From Calothrix brevissima NIES-22 (lineage in GTDB: Bacteria > Cyanobacteriota > Cyanobacteriia > Cyanobacteriales > Nostocaceae), in contig NZ_AP018207.1 of assembly GCF_002367995.1 (NCBI RefSeq), positions 5,569,963 to 5,633,962 on the forward strand: 64,000 nt of DNA. The letters run 5' to 3'. A program made the translations under genes and the position numbers. Below are positions 52,946 to 62,778 of this stretch, piece by piece. The stretch's first letter is position 1; each line of letters starts with the position of its first letter. The notes under the pieces were generated by a model. The model saw only the letters and a program-made list of their open reading frames with translations. It made no database searches and was not told where the DNA came from.

Positions 52946-53329
52946 ACTTCACCCTTAATTCGGTTTTGGCAACGAAATTATATGCTATCAGACACCGGAA
53001 ACTAAAAGCGGTACGAACCGCCGCTCAAACTTCCTGAATTTTTCTTTTACAGATGCAGCCAGGTCAACCTAATTCACTTGTTACCTGACTTCAGATAAAC
53101 AAGGCGACAACAGTAATAAACCTTAATATCTAGATTAAAGCGTTGCTGTCACTTTACTTTAGATTCTGGTCAAAAGTTCTGACACTTGCTCGCTTAGTGC
53201 AAAACTTGATTTTTTAACACAGACAAAAGAAGTATAACTAATGCTGCGGCGAATGCCCTTTTTGGTTCGGTGCGTCTTTTGAAACCAGACGATTAATCGT
53301 ATATTTTGATGCGATTAACCGCCTAGTGA
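52946..53329. other. 384-bp rpsL-rpsG spacer with hairpins
   Basis: No ORF. It contains a hairpin just after the rpsL stop (53291-53299 / 53312-53320, GATTAATCG / CGATTAACC, 12-nt loop) and a smaller GCGGT-ACGA-ACCGC hairpin (53008-53021) followed on the minus strand by TTTTAG. These could be attenuators, processing sites or S7 feedback structures. Confidence 0.5.
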
Positions 53330-53713
53330 CTATTTTTTCGCTTCTTTGGGACGCTTGGTTCCATATTTGGAACGTCCTTGCTTGCGGTCTTTGACCCCTG
53401 CTGTATCTAAGGTGCCACGGATAATATGGTATCTCACGCCTGGGAGATCCTTAACCCGACCACCGCGAATCATCACAACAGAGTGTTCTTGGAGGTTGTG
53501 ACCGATACCTGGAATGTAAGCTGTGACTTCAAATCCAGATGTCAGCCTGACTCTTGCCACTTTCCGGAGGGCTGAGTTAGGCTTTTTAGGAGTAGTCGTG
53601 TATACTCTGGTACATACGCCCCGGCGTTGGGGGCATTGCTTCAGAGCGGGAGACTTGGTTTTCTGACGCGCTTTTTCGCGTTCATTACGTATGAGCTGCT
53701 GTATAGTTGGCAT
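53330..53713 (-). CDS. rpsL: 30S ribosomal protein S12
   Basis: 127 residues, complete S12 ([75 protein letters not shown]). The decoding-site segment TPKKPNS has the wild-type streptomycin-sensitive lysine. First gene of the str operon on the minus strand. Start ATG 53713. Confidence 0.98.
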   Translation of the reverse strand: MPTIQQLIRNEREKARQKTKSPALKQCPQRRGVCTRVYTTTPKKPNSALRKVARVRLTSGFEVTAYIPGIGHNLQEHSVVMIRGGRVKDLPGVRYHIIRGTLDTAGVKDRKQGRSKYGTKRPKEAKK

Positions 53714-53834
53714 GAGTTACAGCGCGTGAAGCTGCTTAGGGTCTAAGTTTTAACAAATCCTAATTATAACTTTTTTAAGGATTCCATGTCAATTGGTATT
53801 TTTCAGGGATTTTTGGGTCTGGGAATGTTCTGAA

Positions 53835-54182
53835 TTATTGATGATTGACTATAGATTCTGGATTCATTTCAAAAGAATTTCCACAACCACAAATAGCGAT
53901 CGCCTGAGGATTTTGGAAGCGAAAGCCCCCACCCATTAGATCTTCTGAATAATCTACTGTTAAGTCATTAATATATTTTAAACTATCGCCATCGATCACT
54001 GAGGGAATGCCATTGAGGTCAAAAGTGCGATCGCCTACTTTGACGGTTTCATCAAAAGACAAATCGTAAAACCAGCCAGAACAGCCACCAGACTTAATTG
54101 TTAATCGAAATAAAACATTTTGTGGCTGTTTTAATTTTAGCCGCCTGATTTCACTGGCAGCTGCGGGACTCAACTGAATCAT
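53835..54182 (-). CDS. A-type iron-sulfur carrier (HesB/IscA/SufA family)
   Basis: A 115-residue protein with the three conserved cysteines Cys34 (SGGCSGW), Cys98 and Cys100 (CGCG) that hold a transient Fe-S cluster or iron. IQLSPAAASEIRRL and NGIPSVIDGDSLKYINDLTVDYSEDLMGGGFRFQNP match the family. Single gene upstream of the str operon. Start ATG 54182. Which A-type carrier (IscA-, SufA- or HesB-like) it is cannot be told from sequence alone. Confidence 0.9.
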   Translation of the reverse strand: MIQLSPAAASEIRRLKLKQPQNVLFRLTIKSGGCSGWFYDLSFDETVKVGDRTFDLNGIPSVIDGDSLKYINDLTVDYSEDLMGGGFRFQNPQAIAICGCGNSFEMNPESIVNHQ

Positions 54183-54230
54183 AGAATTTATTTTGAGACA
54201 TTTTCAACCCGATCTTTAGAGTATTACAGA

Positions 54231-54298
54231 ATGGGGCATTGGGTATTGGGCATGGGGCATTGGGCATTGGGCATTGGGCATTGGGCATTGGGCATTGA
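54231..54298. repeat. GGGCATT tandem array
   Basis: About eight copies of GGGCATTG / GGGCATGG, 7-8 bp period, upstream of the Fe-S carrier gene. Confidence 0.85.
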
Positions 54299-54354
54299 GA
54301 AGAAAAGGACTATTGCCTTCTTAACAAATGACAAATGACAACTGACCATAACGC

Positions 54355-54382
54355 AAAATCCCACCCGACAAGCAGATGGGAT
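54355..54382 (-). terminator. Possible terminator of the cupin gene
   Basis: Stem ATCCCA/TGGGAT (54358-54363 and 54377-54382) with a 13-nt loop, followed on the minus strand by TTTTGCG, 30 bp after the cupin stop. Short stem, so moderate support. Confidence 0.5.
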
Positions 54383-54411
54383 AAGGTGAAAGATTGCTAA
54401 ATTAAGGAATT

Positions 54412-54861
54412 TTAACGACTTTGTTCGCCAGTGCGGGCGTAATCATCTTGATAGCGGATGATGTCGTCTTCGCCCAAGTACTCGCCATTTTGGACTTCGA
54501 TTAAAACCAAGGGAATCACACCAGGGTTTTCTAGACGGTGGGCTGTACACTGAGGTACATAGGTAGATTGATTATTGGTTAATAAAATTTCGCGATCGCC
54601 ACACAACACTCTAGCTGTACCACAAACAACAATCCAGTGTTCGCTGCGGTGATGGTGCATTTGCAGGCTGAGGCGGTGTCCTGGCTTAACTTCAATACGT
54701 TTAATTTTATATCCTCGTCCTTCTTCCAACACTGTGAAAGAACCCCAAGGGCGTAATTCTGTAGCTGCAACGCCTCTAGAAGTCACAGATGAAGGTAAAG
54801 GAAGAGTGTTAGTTTGGGTTGTTTCGGAAATTTGAACCATAGTAACCTCATTTAAAGACAT
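54412..54861 (-). CDS. Cupin protein like the C-terminal domain of type II phosphomannose isomerase
   Basis: A 149-residue single cupin. The core ELRPWGSFTVLEEGRGYKIKRIEVKPGHRLSLQMHHHRSEHWIVVCGTARV and ENPGVIPLVLIEVQNGEYLGEDDIIRYQDDYAR matches the isomerase domain of ManC/AlgA-type bifunctional enzymes. The metal site is the HHHRSEHW group plus the later Gln/His. Without the GDP-mannose pyrophosphorylase part it is probably a mannose-6-phosphate isomerase, or a sugar-nucleotide-related cupin. Start ATG 54861; ATG 54840 is an alternative. Single gene. Confidence 0.85.
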   Translation of the reverse strand: MSLNEVTMVQISETTQTNTLPLPSSVTSRGVAATELRPWGSFTVLEEGRGYKIKRIEVKPGHRLSLQMHHHRSEHWIVVCGTARVLCGDREILLTNNQSTYVPQCTAHRLENPGVIPLVLIEVQNGEYLGEDDIIRYQDDYARTGEQSR

Positions 54862-54989
54862 TAAAAACCGTCTGTACTCTAAGAACCATTGATGAGAACT
54901 CTGGTGTTACCGTGTAGTTGCGAACATCAAGAATTGAGTCGTACCTTGCCTACCATAGCAAAGAGAAAAATATAGTGCAGGAAATCTGG

Positions 54990-55141
54990 TGAGGAGGGAC
55001 AAGGGGGACAAGGGGGACAAGGGGGACAATGAATTTTAGATTTTAGATTTGCGATTTTGGATTTTAATCTAAAATCTAAAATCCAAAATCCAAAATCCAA
55101 AATTGTTTCCAATGCCCCATGCCCAATGCCCAATGCCCAAT
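54990..55141. repeat. Composite repeat cassette, near copy of 36390-36518
   Basis: GGGGGACAA x4 (54993-55029), the bistable hairpin with perfect 17-bp arms 55033-55049 and 55066-55082, ATCCAAA units, TTGTTTCC, then CCCAATGCCC octamers to 55141, three bases before the stop of the glycosidase-like gene. Confidence 0.9.
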
Positions 55142-55144
55142 TCC

Positions 55145-57136
55145 TTACTTTTGTTCCAAGAAAATACCAATGCCGTTGTGGACACGGGCAGCAGTATTGG
55201 GGGAACGGTCAAGCAATTGCCCACCTAGATAAAGACTGGTGGAACTGCCACCGTCTAAATTGAGGGCATCTACACAACCTAGAAGTTGCATGAGTTGAGC
55301 ATGTTCCGCTAAAGTTGGGCCAGGGCCGCCTGCACGATTGTGTGTGGCTGTAATCATCAATTGACCTGTGCTATTGATACAGATACCACTGCGAATTGCT
55401 TTTTCCGCAATAAAGGCATCGCTAAATTTTTCGCTTTTAGCATCAAGGACAATTTGACGATTTTTGATGAGTAGCGGCCCTGCACCGATAATGTTGGGAT
55501 AACGATTAAACTCACTAGAAATTGTGGTGCTAGTAATGTTTAGTACGGTACCTATTGGTAATTGGGCAGCAGTATTGATAGCATTACCTCGATAAACAAG
55601 CAGGTAGCCATCAGGGGGAATAGGAAAGCTTGTTTGCCCAGCTTTACCACCCGGTAATTGATTGATAACTTGCTCTTTCTGGACTGTCAAGATGATTTCG
55701 TTATCTGAAAGGGGAGTGTAAGACTGTCCCCAAAGGCTGGTGTAACGGGCTATACCACTTTGAATATAGGCACTGTTAAGGAATAATATTGGCGAACGCA
55801 GATTATTCGCTGTTGTTAATGTTTCTTGTAAGGTGAGGCGATCAAAGTAAAAGTCTCCGGCATCGTTCCAAGCGATCGCGCCTCGGTTTAAAATCGGCCC
55901 GGATATCCATTGGCCATCTTGGCGAATTGCACCTAAAGGTAAGCGATTATTGCGGTTAAAATAGCCACCATTAATTGCCGCCACGGCTGAATATTTCGGT
56001 GCTATTTGCATTAAAGGTGCTGTTCCCTCCATTGCATTAGGATTACTGCGAATCGGTTTCAGGGTTAGCCCAAAGGCGCGGGGATTAATTTCTAGCCAAA
56101 CAACTGGAAAGCGTTCTTTTCCTAAATTAACTATCTGCTGTCGCCAGTGTAATCCCTTAGCCCAGGTAATATCTTTTGCTACTAGTGCATCCGGTCGCAC
56201 ATCAACGATTAGGCGATTAGGGTTAGCAACAGTAGTAATTCTGGGTGACATCCCAAAAGGAATGCTCAAACTAATGACTGTTTGATTGTTGACTACCTCC
56301 ACTTGCTTAATCAAAGATTCTGGTGCAGGTAATAACTGTTTGAGCAGATTTGGTACTGGTGCTGGTAAGGGTGCTGGCGGTAGGGGACTATATCGTTGTA
56401 TCAAAGCTGGATCGGCTATGCCATCGATGGTGATTTTCCAGATGCGATTGGGAATTTTAGCAGGTTTAGCCGTTGGCGTATCGGGATCTTGAGGACTTTT
56501 GACGGGTAACTCTTGTCTAACTTGCCAAGGTGCAGGACGGTCGAGATTTATCACCAGCCGCTCGCCAAAACTTTCTCGATTTTGTGAGATTTCTCTGACA
56601 TTGGCAGTAGGGGTAGAAATCACCAAAATGTTGCCATTGGCTTGGATTTGCCATCCTGCTGTCTGGGCTAGATTTGTAATATCTAAATAGCGGTATCCTT
56701 TTTGCAGCCAAGCATTGAGAGAAATTTGGGTGTTACTGGCTGAAAACCAATCTATTGGTTGTTCGACAGGATTGTTAGTATTTAATAAATCCACTCCGAT
56801 TAATTGTCGGAGTGCACCGTCACTGATGTAAATTGTTGATTGATCTGCGTTTCCTGGACGCTGTAACCAAGCGCCTGCAACAGTCCGACCATTAAGGGAA
56901 ATTTGATTACCATAGATCACACCCCAAGCTCCGGGTATTGTAGAAACCTCTGGTTTTACATTTGGTGCCGGGATATTGCTTGTTGGTAACTCTTGGGCCA
57001 TGGTAAGACTGGTAGTATATAAACACAGTGCTGTGACAACTACAGGTGAGATATTAGTCAGAAACCATCTGCTATAACCCTGGTTGACAATAGCGTGACT
57101 GTATTTTTGGCGATCGCAATTAGGCATTTTTAACAT
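55145..57136 (-). CDS. Phosphodiester glycosidase-family (NAGPA-like) exported protein
   Basis: A 663-residue protein with a signal peptide (about 28-48, ending TMA-Q). The N-terminal part (about 65-260) has a copper-amine-oxidase-like/AMIN-like fold (GAWGVIYGNQISLNGRTVAGAWLQR, RLVINLDRPAPWQVRQELP), and an AMIN-like strand (270-330) follows. The C-terminal phosphodiester glycosidase domain (about 375-655) has SAVAAINGGYFNRNNRLPLGAIRQDGQWISG, GAGPLLIKN, THNRAGGPGPTLAEHAQLM and NLDGGSSTSLYLGGQLL. It likely acts on cell-wall or exopolysaccharide phosphodiesters in the periplasm; substrate unknown. Start ATG 57136. Confidence 0.88.
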   Translation of the reverse strand: MLKMPNCDRQKYSHAIVNQGYSRWFLTNISPVVVTALCLYTTSLTMAQELPTSNIPAPNVKPEVSTIPGAWGVIYGNQISLNGRTVAGAWLQRPGNADQSTIYISDGALRQLIGVDLLNTNNPVEQPIDWFSASNTQISLNAWLQKGYRYLDITNLAQTAGWQIQANGNILVISTPTANVREISQNRESFGERLVINLDRPAPWQVRQELPVKSPQDPDTPTAKPAKIPNRIWKITIDGIADPALIQRYSPLPPAPLPAPVPNLLKQLLPAPESLIKQVEVVNNQTVISLSIPFGMSPRITTVANPNRLIVDVRPDALVAKDITWAKGLHWRQQIVNLGKERFPVVWLEINPRAFGLTLKPIRSNPNAMEGTAPLMQIAPKYSAVAAINGGYFNRNNRLPLGAIRQDGQWISGPILNRGAIAWNDAGDFYFDRLTLQETLTTANNLRSPILFLNSAYIQSGIARYTSLWGQSYTPLSDNEIILTVQKEQVINQLPGGKAGQTSFPIPPDGYLLVYRGNAINTAAQLPIGTVLNITSTTISSEFNRYPNIIGAGPLLIKNRQIVLDAKSEKFSDAFIAEKAIRSGICINSTGQLMITATHNRAGGPGPTLAEHAQLMQLLGCVDALNLDGGSSTSLYLGGQLLDRSPNTAARVHNGIGIFLEQK

Positions 57137-57860
57137 TATTTACGAGATACTGTGAAAATTGTTCACCCAAGATATAGGTTCACTTATGATGCAGAATTAT
57201 TAAACGATCGCTATCTGAGTTTTTAATAAACGTGATAGTATATATGATGGCTTGTTGTCTCTTGCGGACAGAAATCACAATTTCTTCATAAAACTACTAC
57301 AACTCAGTGTTTTAACTGGCACTTTCAGCAACCAAGACAGTTGTCCTGGTAATTTATGCTGGATTGAATTATTCCCTCCTCACCGATGTTTGCTACTGTT
57401 GCTACTTGAGTGAGGTATAGCTAGTAGTGACGCCGGTGGCAATCAATAAAATCAACAAAATTTTCGATACCAAGAGCAATATTTAGGAAGTGTCAAATGG
57501 GCATATAGTGGAATAGGCTGAATTTTCTGACTGTATTCAGGTAACTTCAGCAACTTTGCTGTCAGGTTGGTAATAACTACCTTTACCTGAAAAATCACTG
57601 TCATCTGGAAAAGAATTGAGAAAACACTTAGCTTCACGATATAAATATAAAGCTAATAGTTGAAAAGTAATTTAGCTAACTCAGCATAAACACATAAAAA
57701 TAACGCGAATATTTTAACACGGGTAAACCTATAAATAGAACCGAAGTTAAATTTTTCCCCTAAATTTCGGTGTTGATATTTTTCCCCCATTGCTCAAGGT
57801 TGAGAAGTTTTTCTCACAAGCAGCAGCAAAATTCGTAACTCAGGATTTCAGGAACAGTCT
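57137..57860. other. 724-bp divergent intergenic region upstream of glutamate synthase
   Basis: AT-rich with no credible ORF. It should hold the promoters of both divergent genes. I looked for an NtcA site (GTA-N8-TAC) by eye and did not find a convincing one, nor a glutamine riboswitch. Confidence 0.4.
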
Positions 57861-60800
57861 ATGAATAATCAAGCAAGGAAGCAAGTGCAGAATATGACAT
57901 TTTCAGATACTGACTCACAGGGTAATTACCAAGGACAAAGGTGGTTAGTTGAGGAACGGGATGCTTGTGGTGTGGGGTTTATTGCCCATCGCCTAAATTC
58001 TGCCAGCCACGAAATTGTGGACAAAGCTTTAACAGCTTTGACTTGCTTAGAACACCGAGGTGGTTGTAGTGCTGACCAAGATTCAGGGGATGGTGCAGGG
58101 ATATTGACTGCCATACCTTGGGAGTTGTTCCAAGACTATATCCCCAGGGGGACAGAGTCTAACTCTACCAGCAATTTAGCAGTAGGGATGATTTTCTTAC
58201 CGCAAGACCCCCAAGCAGCCCAACAATCGCGGGTAATGGTGGAAAAAATCGCCGCCGAGGAAAAATTTACTGTGCTGGGATGGCGAGTAGTCCCCGTACA
58301 GCCAGATAGTTTAGGGATACAAGCGAAAGAAAATCAACCCCAAATTGAACAAGTCTTTTTATCTGCAGCGACAAGTGGTGAAGAACTAGAAAGGGCGCTA
58401 TATATCACCCGACGGCGGATTTTTAAAGTAGCTAAAAGTATTTCCGAAGACTTTTATATCTGCTCCTTGTCGAGTCGCACAATTGTTTATAAAGGAATGG
58501 TGCGTTCGGCGGTATTGGGAGAGTTTTATCTAGATTTAAAAAATCCGGCTTATCAAAGTGCCTTTGCTGTGTATCATCGCCGCTTTAGCACCAATACTAT
58601 GCCCAAGTGGCCTTTAGCTCAACCCATGCGGTTGTTGGGTCATAATGGCGAAATCAACACTTTGTTAGGCAATATCAACTGGATGATGGCGCGAGAAGCG
58701 ACTTTAGCTCATCCAGTTTGGGGCGATCGCATTGAAGAATTCAAGCCTTTAGTTCATATTGACAATAGCGACTCAGCTACATTAGATAACGTCCTCGAAC
58801 TCTTAGTGCGATCGGGACGCAGCCCCTTAGAAGGCTTGATGATGCTAGTCCCCGAAGCTTATCAAAATCAGCCTTCTTTGCAAGATTATCCAGAGATTAC
58901 CGATTTTTACGAATATTACAGTGGTTTGCAAGAAGCATGGGATGGCCCGGCATTATTAGTATTTAGTGATGGGCAAAAAGTAGGCGCAACCTTAGATCGT
59001 AACGGTTTAAGACCTGCACGTTACGTCATCACCAAAGATGATTACATCGTCGTTGCTTCCGAAGCTGGTGTAGTAGACCTCCCTGAAGCAAACATCGTAG
59101 AAAAAGGTAGACTCGGCCCGGGGCAAATGATTGCCGTGGATTTAACTACCAATGAAGTGCTAAAAAATTGGGAAATTAAACAACGGATTGCGAAGCAGCA
59201 CCCCTATGGGGAATGGTTGCAACAGCACCGTCAAGACCTGAAGACATTGGTAAACGGTTATGCGGGAAGCAGCAATGGTAATGGTAATGGTGTAGCGAAT
59301 AGCAATGGCAATGGGCATGTTGCTAATAACAACGGACACATTACCCCAGAAAAGACAATAGATAAACAAACCTTGCTACAACATCAAGTAGCCTTTGGTT
59401 ACACCACAGAAGATGTAGAAATGGTGATTCAGCCAATGGCGATGCAAGGTGCAGAACCCACCTTCTGTATGGGTGATGATATTCCTCTGGCGGTGTTGTC
59501 AGAAAAACCCCACTTGTTGTATGACTATTTCAAACAGCGCTTTGCTCAAGTAACTAACCCGGCGATTGACCCCTTAAGAGAAAAGCTAGTGATGTCTCTC
59601 AAGGTGGAACTGGGCGAACGGGGTAACTTATTAGAAGTTAAGCCAGAATATGCAAAAAGAATCAAACTCGATTCACCTGTACTCACAGAAAAAGAATTAG
59701 CGGCGATTAAACTTTCCGGCTTTGCAACGGCGGAATTATCTACATTATTTGAAATTGCTTCCGGGCCAGAAGGCTTAAAAGCAGCCGTAGAGTCATTACA
59801 AGCCAAAGCTGCGGAATCAGTGCGGGCGGGTGCAAAGATTTTGATATTGAGCGATCGCTCTTCTTTAGGCACAGAATACAGCTATATTCCCCCACTGTTG
59901 GCAGTTGGTGCAGTCCACCATCACTTAATTAGTCAAGGCTTGCGGATGAAAGCCTCGCTGATTGTCGATACAGCCCAATGTTGGAGTACTCATCACTTTG
60001 GCTGTTTGATTGGCTATGGTGCTGCTGCTGTTTGTCCTTACATGGCTTTAGATACCGTCCGCGATTGGTGGTCAGATAGTAAGACACAGCAATTTATGAC
60101 CAGAGGTCAGATTGCGACGATTACCTTAGAACAAGCGATCGCCAATTATCGCAAAGCTGTAGAATCTGGTTTACTGAAAATTCTCTCGAAAATGGGAATT
60201 TCTCTGCTGTCCAGCTATCAAGCAGCCCAAATCTTTGAAGCCATCGGGATTGGTGGCGATTTATTAGCACTCGGATTCAAAGGTACAGCTTCCCGCATCG
60301 GTGGTTTGAGTGTTAGTGAATTGGCGCAGGAAATTCTCTGTTTCCACCACAAAGCGTTCCCCGAACTGACAACCAAGAAGTTAGAAAACTTAGGCTTTGT
60401 GCAATATCGTCGTGGCGGCGAATACCACATGAACAGCCCCGAACTCGCCAAAGCCTTGCATAAAGCTGTAGATGGGAAGCAATACGACCATTACGAAGTT
60501 TATAAACAACACCTGCAAAATCGCCCAGTCACCGCCTTGCGCGACTTATTAGACTTCCAAAGCGATCGCCAATCTATTCCTTTAGAAGAAGTCGAGTCAG
60601 TTAGCGATATTGTCAAACGCTTCTGTACTGGGGGAATGTCTTTAGGTGCGTTGTCTAGAGAAGCCCATGAAACTTTAGCGATCGCCATGAATCGCATCGG
60701 TGGTAAATCTAACTCTGGCGAAGGTGGCGAAGATCCAGTGCGTTATAACGTGTTGGATGATGTGGATGAATCCGGTCATTCGCCTACCCTTCCCCACCTC

Positions 60801-62561
60801 AAGGGATTAAAGAATGGTGACACAGCTTCTAGTGCCATTAAACAAGTAGCATCCGGACGCTTTGGTGTGACACCTGGTTACCTAGCCAGCGCCCAGCAAA
60901 TTGAAATTAAAATTGCCCAAGGTGCAAAACCAGGAGAAGGCGGACAATTACCAGGGCCAAAGGTCAGTCCTTATATCGCCATGTTGCGACGTTCCAAACC
61001 CGGTGTCACCTTAATTTCCCCACCACCGCACCATGATATCTACTCCATTGAAGACCTCGCCCAGTTAATTTTTGACCTACATCAAATTAACCCCAAAGCA
61101 CAAGTATCTGTGAAGTTAGTCGCAGAAATTGGTATTGGTACCATCGCCGCAGGTGTAGCGAAAGCTAACGCCGATATCATCCAAATTTCCGGTCATGATG
61201 GCGGTACAGGTGCTTCACCATTGAGTTCGATTAAACACGCTGGTTCTCCGTGGGAACTCGGATTAAGCGAAGTCCATCGCGTACTCATGGAGAACAGTTT
61301 GCGCGATCGCGTCATTTTGCGTGTTGATGGCGGTATCAAGAGTGGCTGGGATGTCCTCATCGGTGCCTTGATGGGCGGCGAAGAATTTGGTTTCGGTTCC
61401 ATCGCCATGATTGCAGAAGGCTGCATTATGGCGCGGATCTGCCATACAAATAACTGTCCTGTGGGTGTCGCTTCTCAAAAAGAAGAACTCCGCAAGCGCT
61501 TCTCCGGTATGCCAGAACATGTTGTGAATTTCTTCTACTTTATCGCGGAAGAAGTACGCAGTCTGTTGGCGAAATTAGGCTACCGTTCCCTATCAGAAGT
61601 AGTTGGACGCGCAGACTTATTGAAAATGCGCGAAGACATCAAACTCACCAAAACCGAATCAATCAACCTCAACTGCTTGCTGCAGTTACCAGATACCAAA
61701 GAAAATCGTAGCTGGTTGGTGCATGAAGAAGTTCACAGCAACGGTGCAGTGATCGATGATGAATTACTCGCAGATCCAGACATTTTAGCGGCGATTCGTC
61801 ATCAATCGACCATCTCCAAAACCGTGAAAATCGTCAACACCGATAGAACTGTTGGCGCGAGATTATCCGGCGCGATCGCATCTAAATATGGTGATAGCGG
61901 CTTCGCAGGACAAATTCATCTCAACTTCCAAGGTAGTGTCGGGCAAAGTTTTGGCGCTTTCAACCTTCCGGGAATGATTCTCCGTCTCGAAGGCGAAGCT
62001 AACGACTATGTAGGTAAAGGGATGCATGGTGGTGAAATCATCATCAAACCCCCGGCTAATGCTATCTATGACCCAGCACAAAACGTCATCGTTGGCAATA
62101 CCTGTCTCTATGGTGCTACTGGCGGCGTGTTATTCGCCAACGGTTTAGCCGGAGAACGGTTTGCTGTGCGTAACTCCAAAGGTGTCGCCGTGATTGAAGG
62201 TGCAGGGGATCACTGCTGCGAATACATGACAGGTGGTGTAATTATCGTCCTCGGTAAAGTTGGACGCAACGTTGCTGCGGGGATGACAGGGGGATTAGCT
62301 TACTTCTTAGATGAAGATGGTTCCTTCCCTGAATTTGTGAATAAGGATATTGTCAAGATTCAACGAGTTAGCACCGAAGCGGGTGAGAAACAACTCAAAG
62401 AATTAATTCAAACACATTGCGATCGCACTGGTTCGCCTAAAGCAAAATTAATTCTGCAAAATTGGCAAGAATACTTACCTAAATTCTGGCAATTAGTACC
62501 ACCTTCTGAAGCTGATGGCCCGGAAGCTAATCCTCAAATTAAACAATTGAGTGCAGTTTAG
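57861..62561 (+). CDS. gltS: Glutamate synthase, probably ferredoxin-dependent (Fd-GOGAT)
   Basis: Makes two glutamates from glutamine and 2-oxoglutarate; the main entry of ammonia with glutamine synthetase. 1566 residues. The glutaminase domain starts at Cys36 ([11 protein letters not shown]), which becomes the N-terminal nucleophile after removal of a 35-residue propeptide. Then come the central domain, the FMN-binding synthase domain (about 870-1260; [34 protein letters not shown]) with the 3Fe-4S cysteines [12 protein letters not shown], and the C-terminal GXGXG beta-helix domain. A low-complexity Asn/Gly insert (about 470-497, GNGNG) is in the linker. No small subunit gene is adjacent, supporting the ferredoxin type, but NADPH-type GltB is not fully excluded. 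Start ATG 57861 after AGGAAC. Confidence 0.92.
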   Translation: MNNQARKQVQNMTFSDTDSQGNYQGQRWLVEERDACGVGFIAHRLNSASHEIVDKALTALTCLEHRGGCSADQDSGDGAGILTAIPWELFQDYIPRGTESNSTSNLAVGMIFLPQDPQAAQQSRVMVEKIAAEEKFTVLGWRVVPVQPDSLGIQAKENQPQIEQVFLSAATSGEELERALYITRRRIFKVAKSISEDFYICSLSSRTIVYKGMVRSAVLGEFYLDLKNPAYQSAFAVYHRRFSTNTMPKWPLAQPMRLLGHNGEINTLLGNINWMMAREATLAHPVWGDRIEEFKPLVHIDNSDSATLDNVLELLVRSGRSPLEGLMMLVPEAYQNQPSLQDYPEITDFYEYYSGLQEAWDGPALLVFSDGQKVGATLDRNGLRPARYVITKDDYIVVASEAGVVDLPEANIVEKGRLGPGQMIAVDLTTNEVLKNWEIKQRIAKQHPYGEWLQQHRQDLKTLVNGYAGSSNGNGNGVANSNGNGHVANNNGHITPEKTIDKQTLLQHQVAFGYTTEDVEMVIQPMAMQGAEPTFCMGDDIPLAVLSEKPHLLYDYFKQRFAQVTNPAIDPLREKLVMSLKVELGERGNLLEVKPEYAKRIKLDSPVLTEKELAAIKLSGFATAELSTLFEIASGPEGLKAAVESLQAKAAESVRAGAKILILSDRSSLGTEYSYIPPLLAVGAVHHHLISQGLRMKASLIVDTAQCWSTHHFGCLIGYGAAAVCPYMALDTVRDWWSDSKTQQFMTRGQIATITLEQAIANYRKAVESGLLKILSKMGISLLSSYQAAQIFEAIGIGGDLLALGFKGTASRIGGLSVSELAQEILCFHHKAFPELTTKKLENLGFVQYRRGGEYHMNSPELAKALHKAVDGKQYDHYEVYKQHLQNRPVTALRDLLDFQSDRQSIPLEEVESVSDIVKRFCTGGMSLGALSREAHETLAIAMNRIGGKSNSGEGGEDPVRYNVLDDVDESGHSPTLPHLKGLKNGDTASSAIKQVASGRFGVTPGYLASAQQIEIKIAQGAKPGEGGQLPGPKVSPYIAMLRRSKPGVTLISPPPHHDIYSIEDLAQLIFDLHQINPKAQVSVKLVAEIGIGTIAAGVAKANADIIQISGHDGGTGASPLSSIKHAGSPWELGLSEVHRVLMENSLRDRVILRVDGGIKSGWDVLIGALMGGEEFGFGSIAMIAEGCIMARICHTNNCPVGVASQKEELRKRFSGMPEHVVNFFYFIAEEVRSLLAKLGYRSLSEVVGRADLLKMREDIKLTKTESINLNCLLQLPDTKENRSWLVHEEVHSNGAVIDDELLADPDILAAIRHQSTISKTVKIVNTDRTVGARLSGAIASKYGDSGFAGQIHLNFQGSVGQSFGAFNLPGMILRLEGEANDYVGKGMHGGEIIIKPPANAIYDPAQNVIVGNTCLYGATGGVLFANGLAGERFAVRNSKGVAVIEGAGDHCCEYMTGGVIIVLGKVGRNVAAGMTGGLAYFLDEDGSFPEFVNKDIVKIQRVSTEAGEKQLKELIQTHCDRTGSPKAKLILQNWQEYLPKFWQLVPPSEADGPEANPQIKQLSAV

Positions 62562-62604
62562 GGATTAAGTTTGTAGTCAGAACTAAATTTCTGGCTACCT
62601 TAAA

Positions 62605-62648
62605 AAGGGACACAGGTAATTAAATTTATCTGTGTCCCTTGATTTTTT
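62605..62648. terminator. Bidirectional terminator between gltS and the transposase
   Basis: Perfect 11-bp stem AAGGGACACAG (62605-62615) / CTGTGTCCCTT (62630-62640), 14-nt loop, followed by GATTTTTT on the plus strand and by T-rich sequence on the minus strand. It ends gltS 45 bp after its stop. Confidence 0.9.
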
Positions 62649-62778
62649 ATTTTGGATTTATGCAGATTTGGGAAAAATCTCTAGGGTTTTATTTTTTGAG
62701 TTTAGACTAGACAGCAACAAATGACCCAGCAGTGCTGAGTTAATAAAACACAACCTTCAAGAATGAAGATATTTGAGA

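Noticed and set aside
54231-54298. Regular GGGCATT repeats considered as a CRISPR-like array
   Set aside because: Units are 7-8 bp without spacers; a simple short tandem repeat.
57137-57860. NtcA site upstream of glutamate synthase
   Set aside because: No GTA-N8-TAC at a sensible place was found by eye; near matches have wrong spacing.
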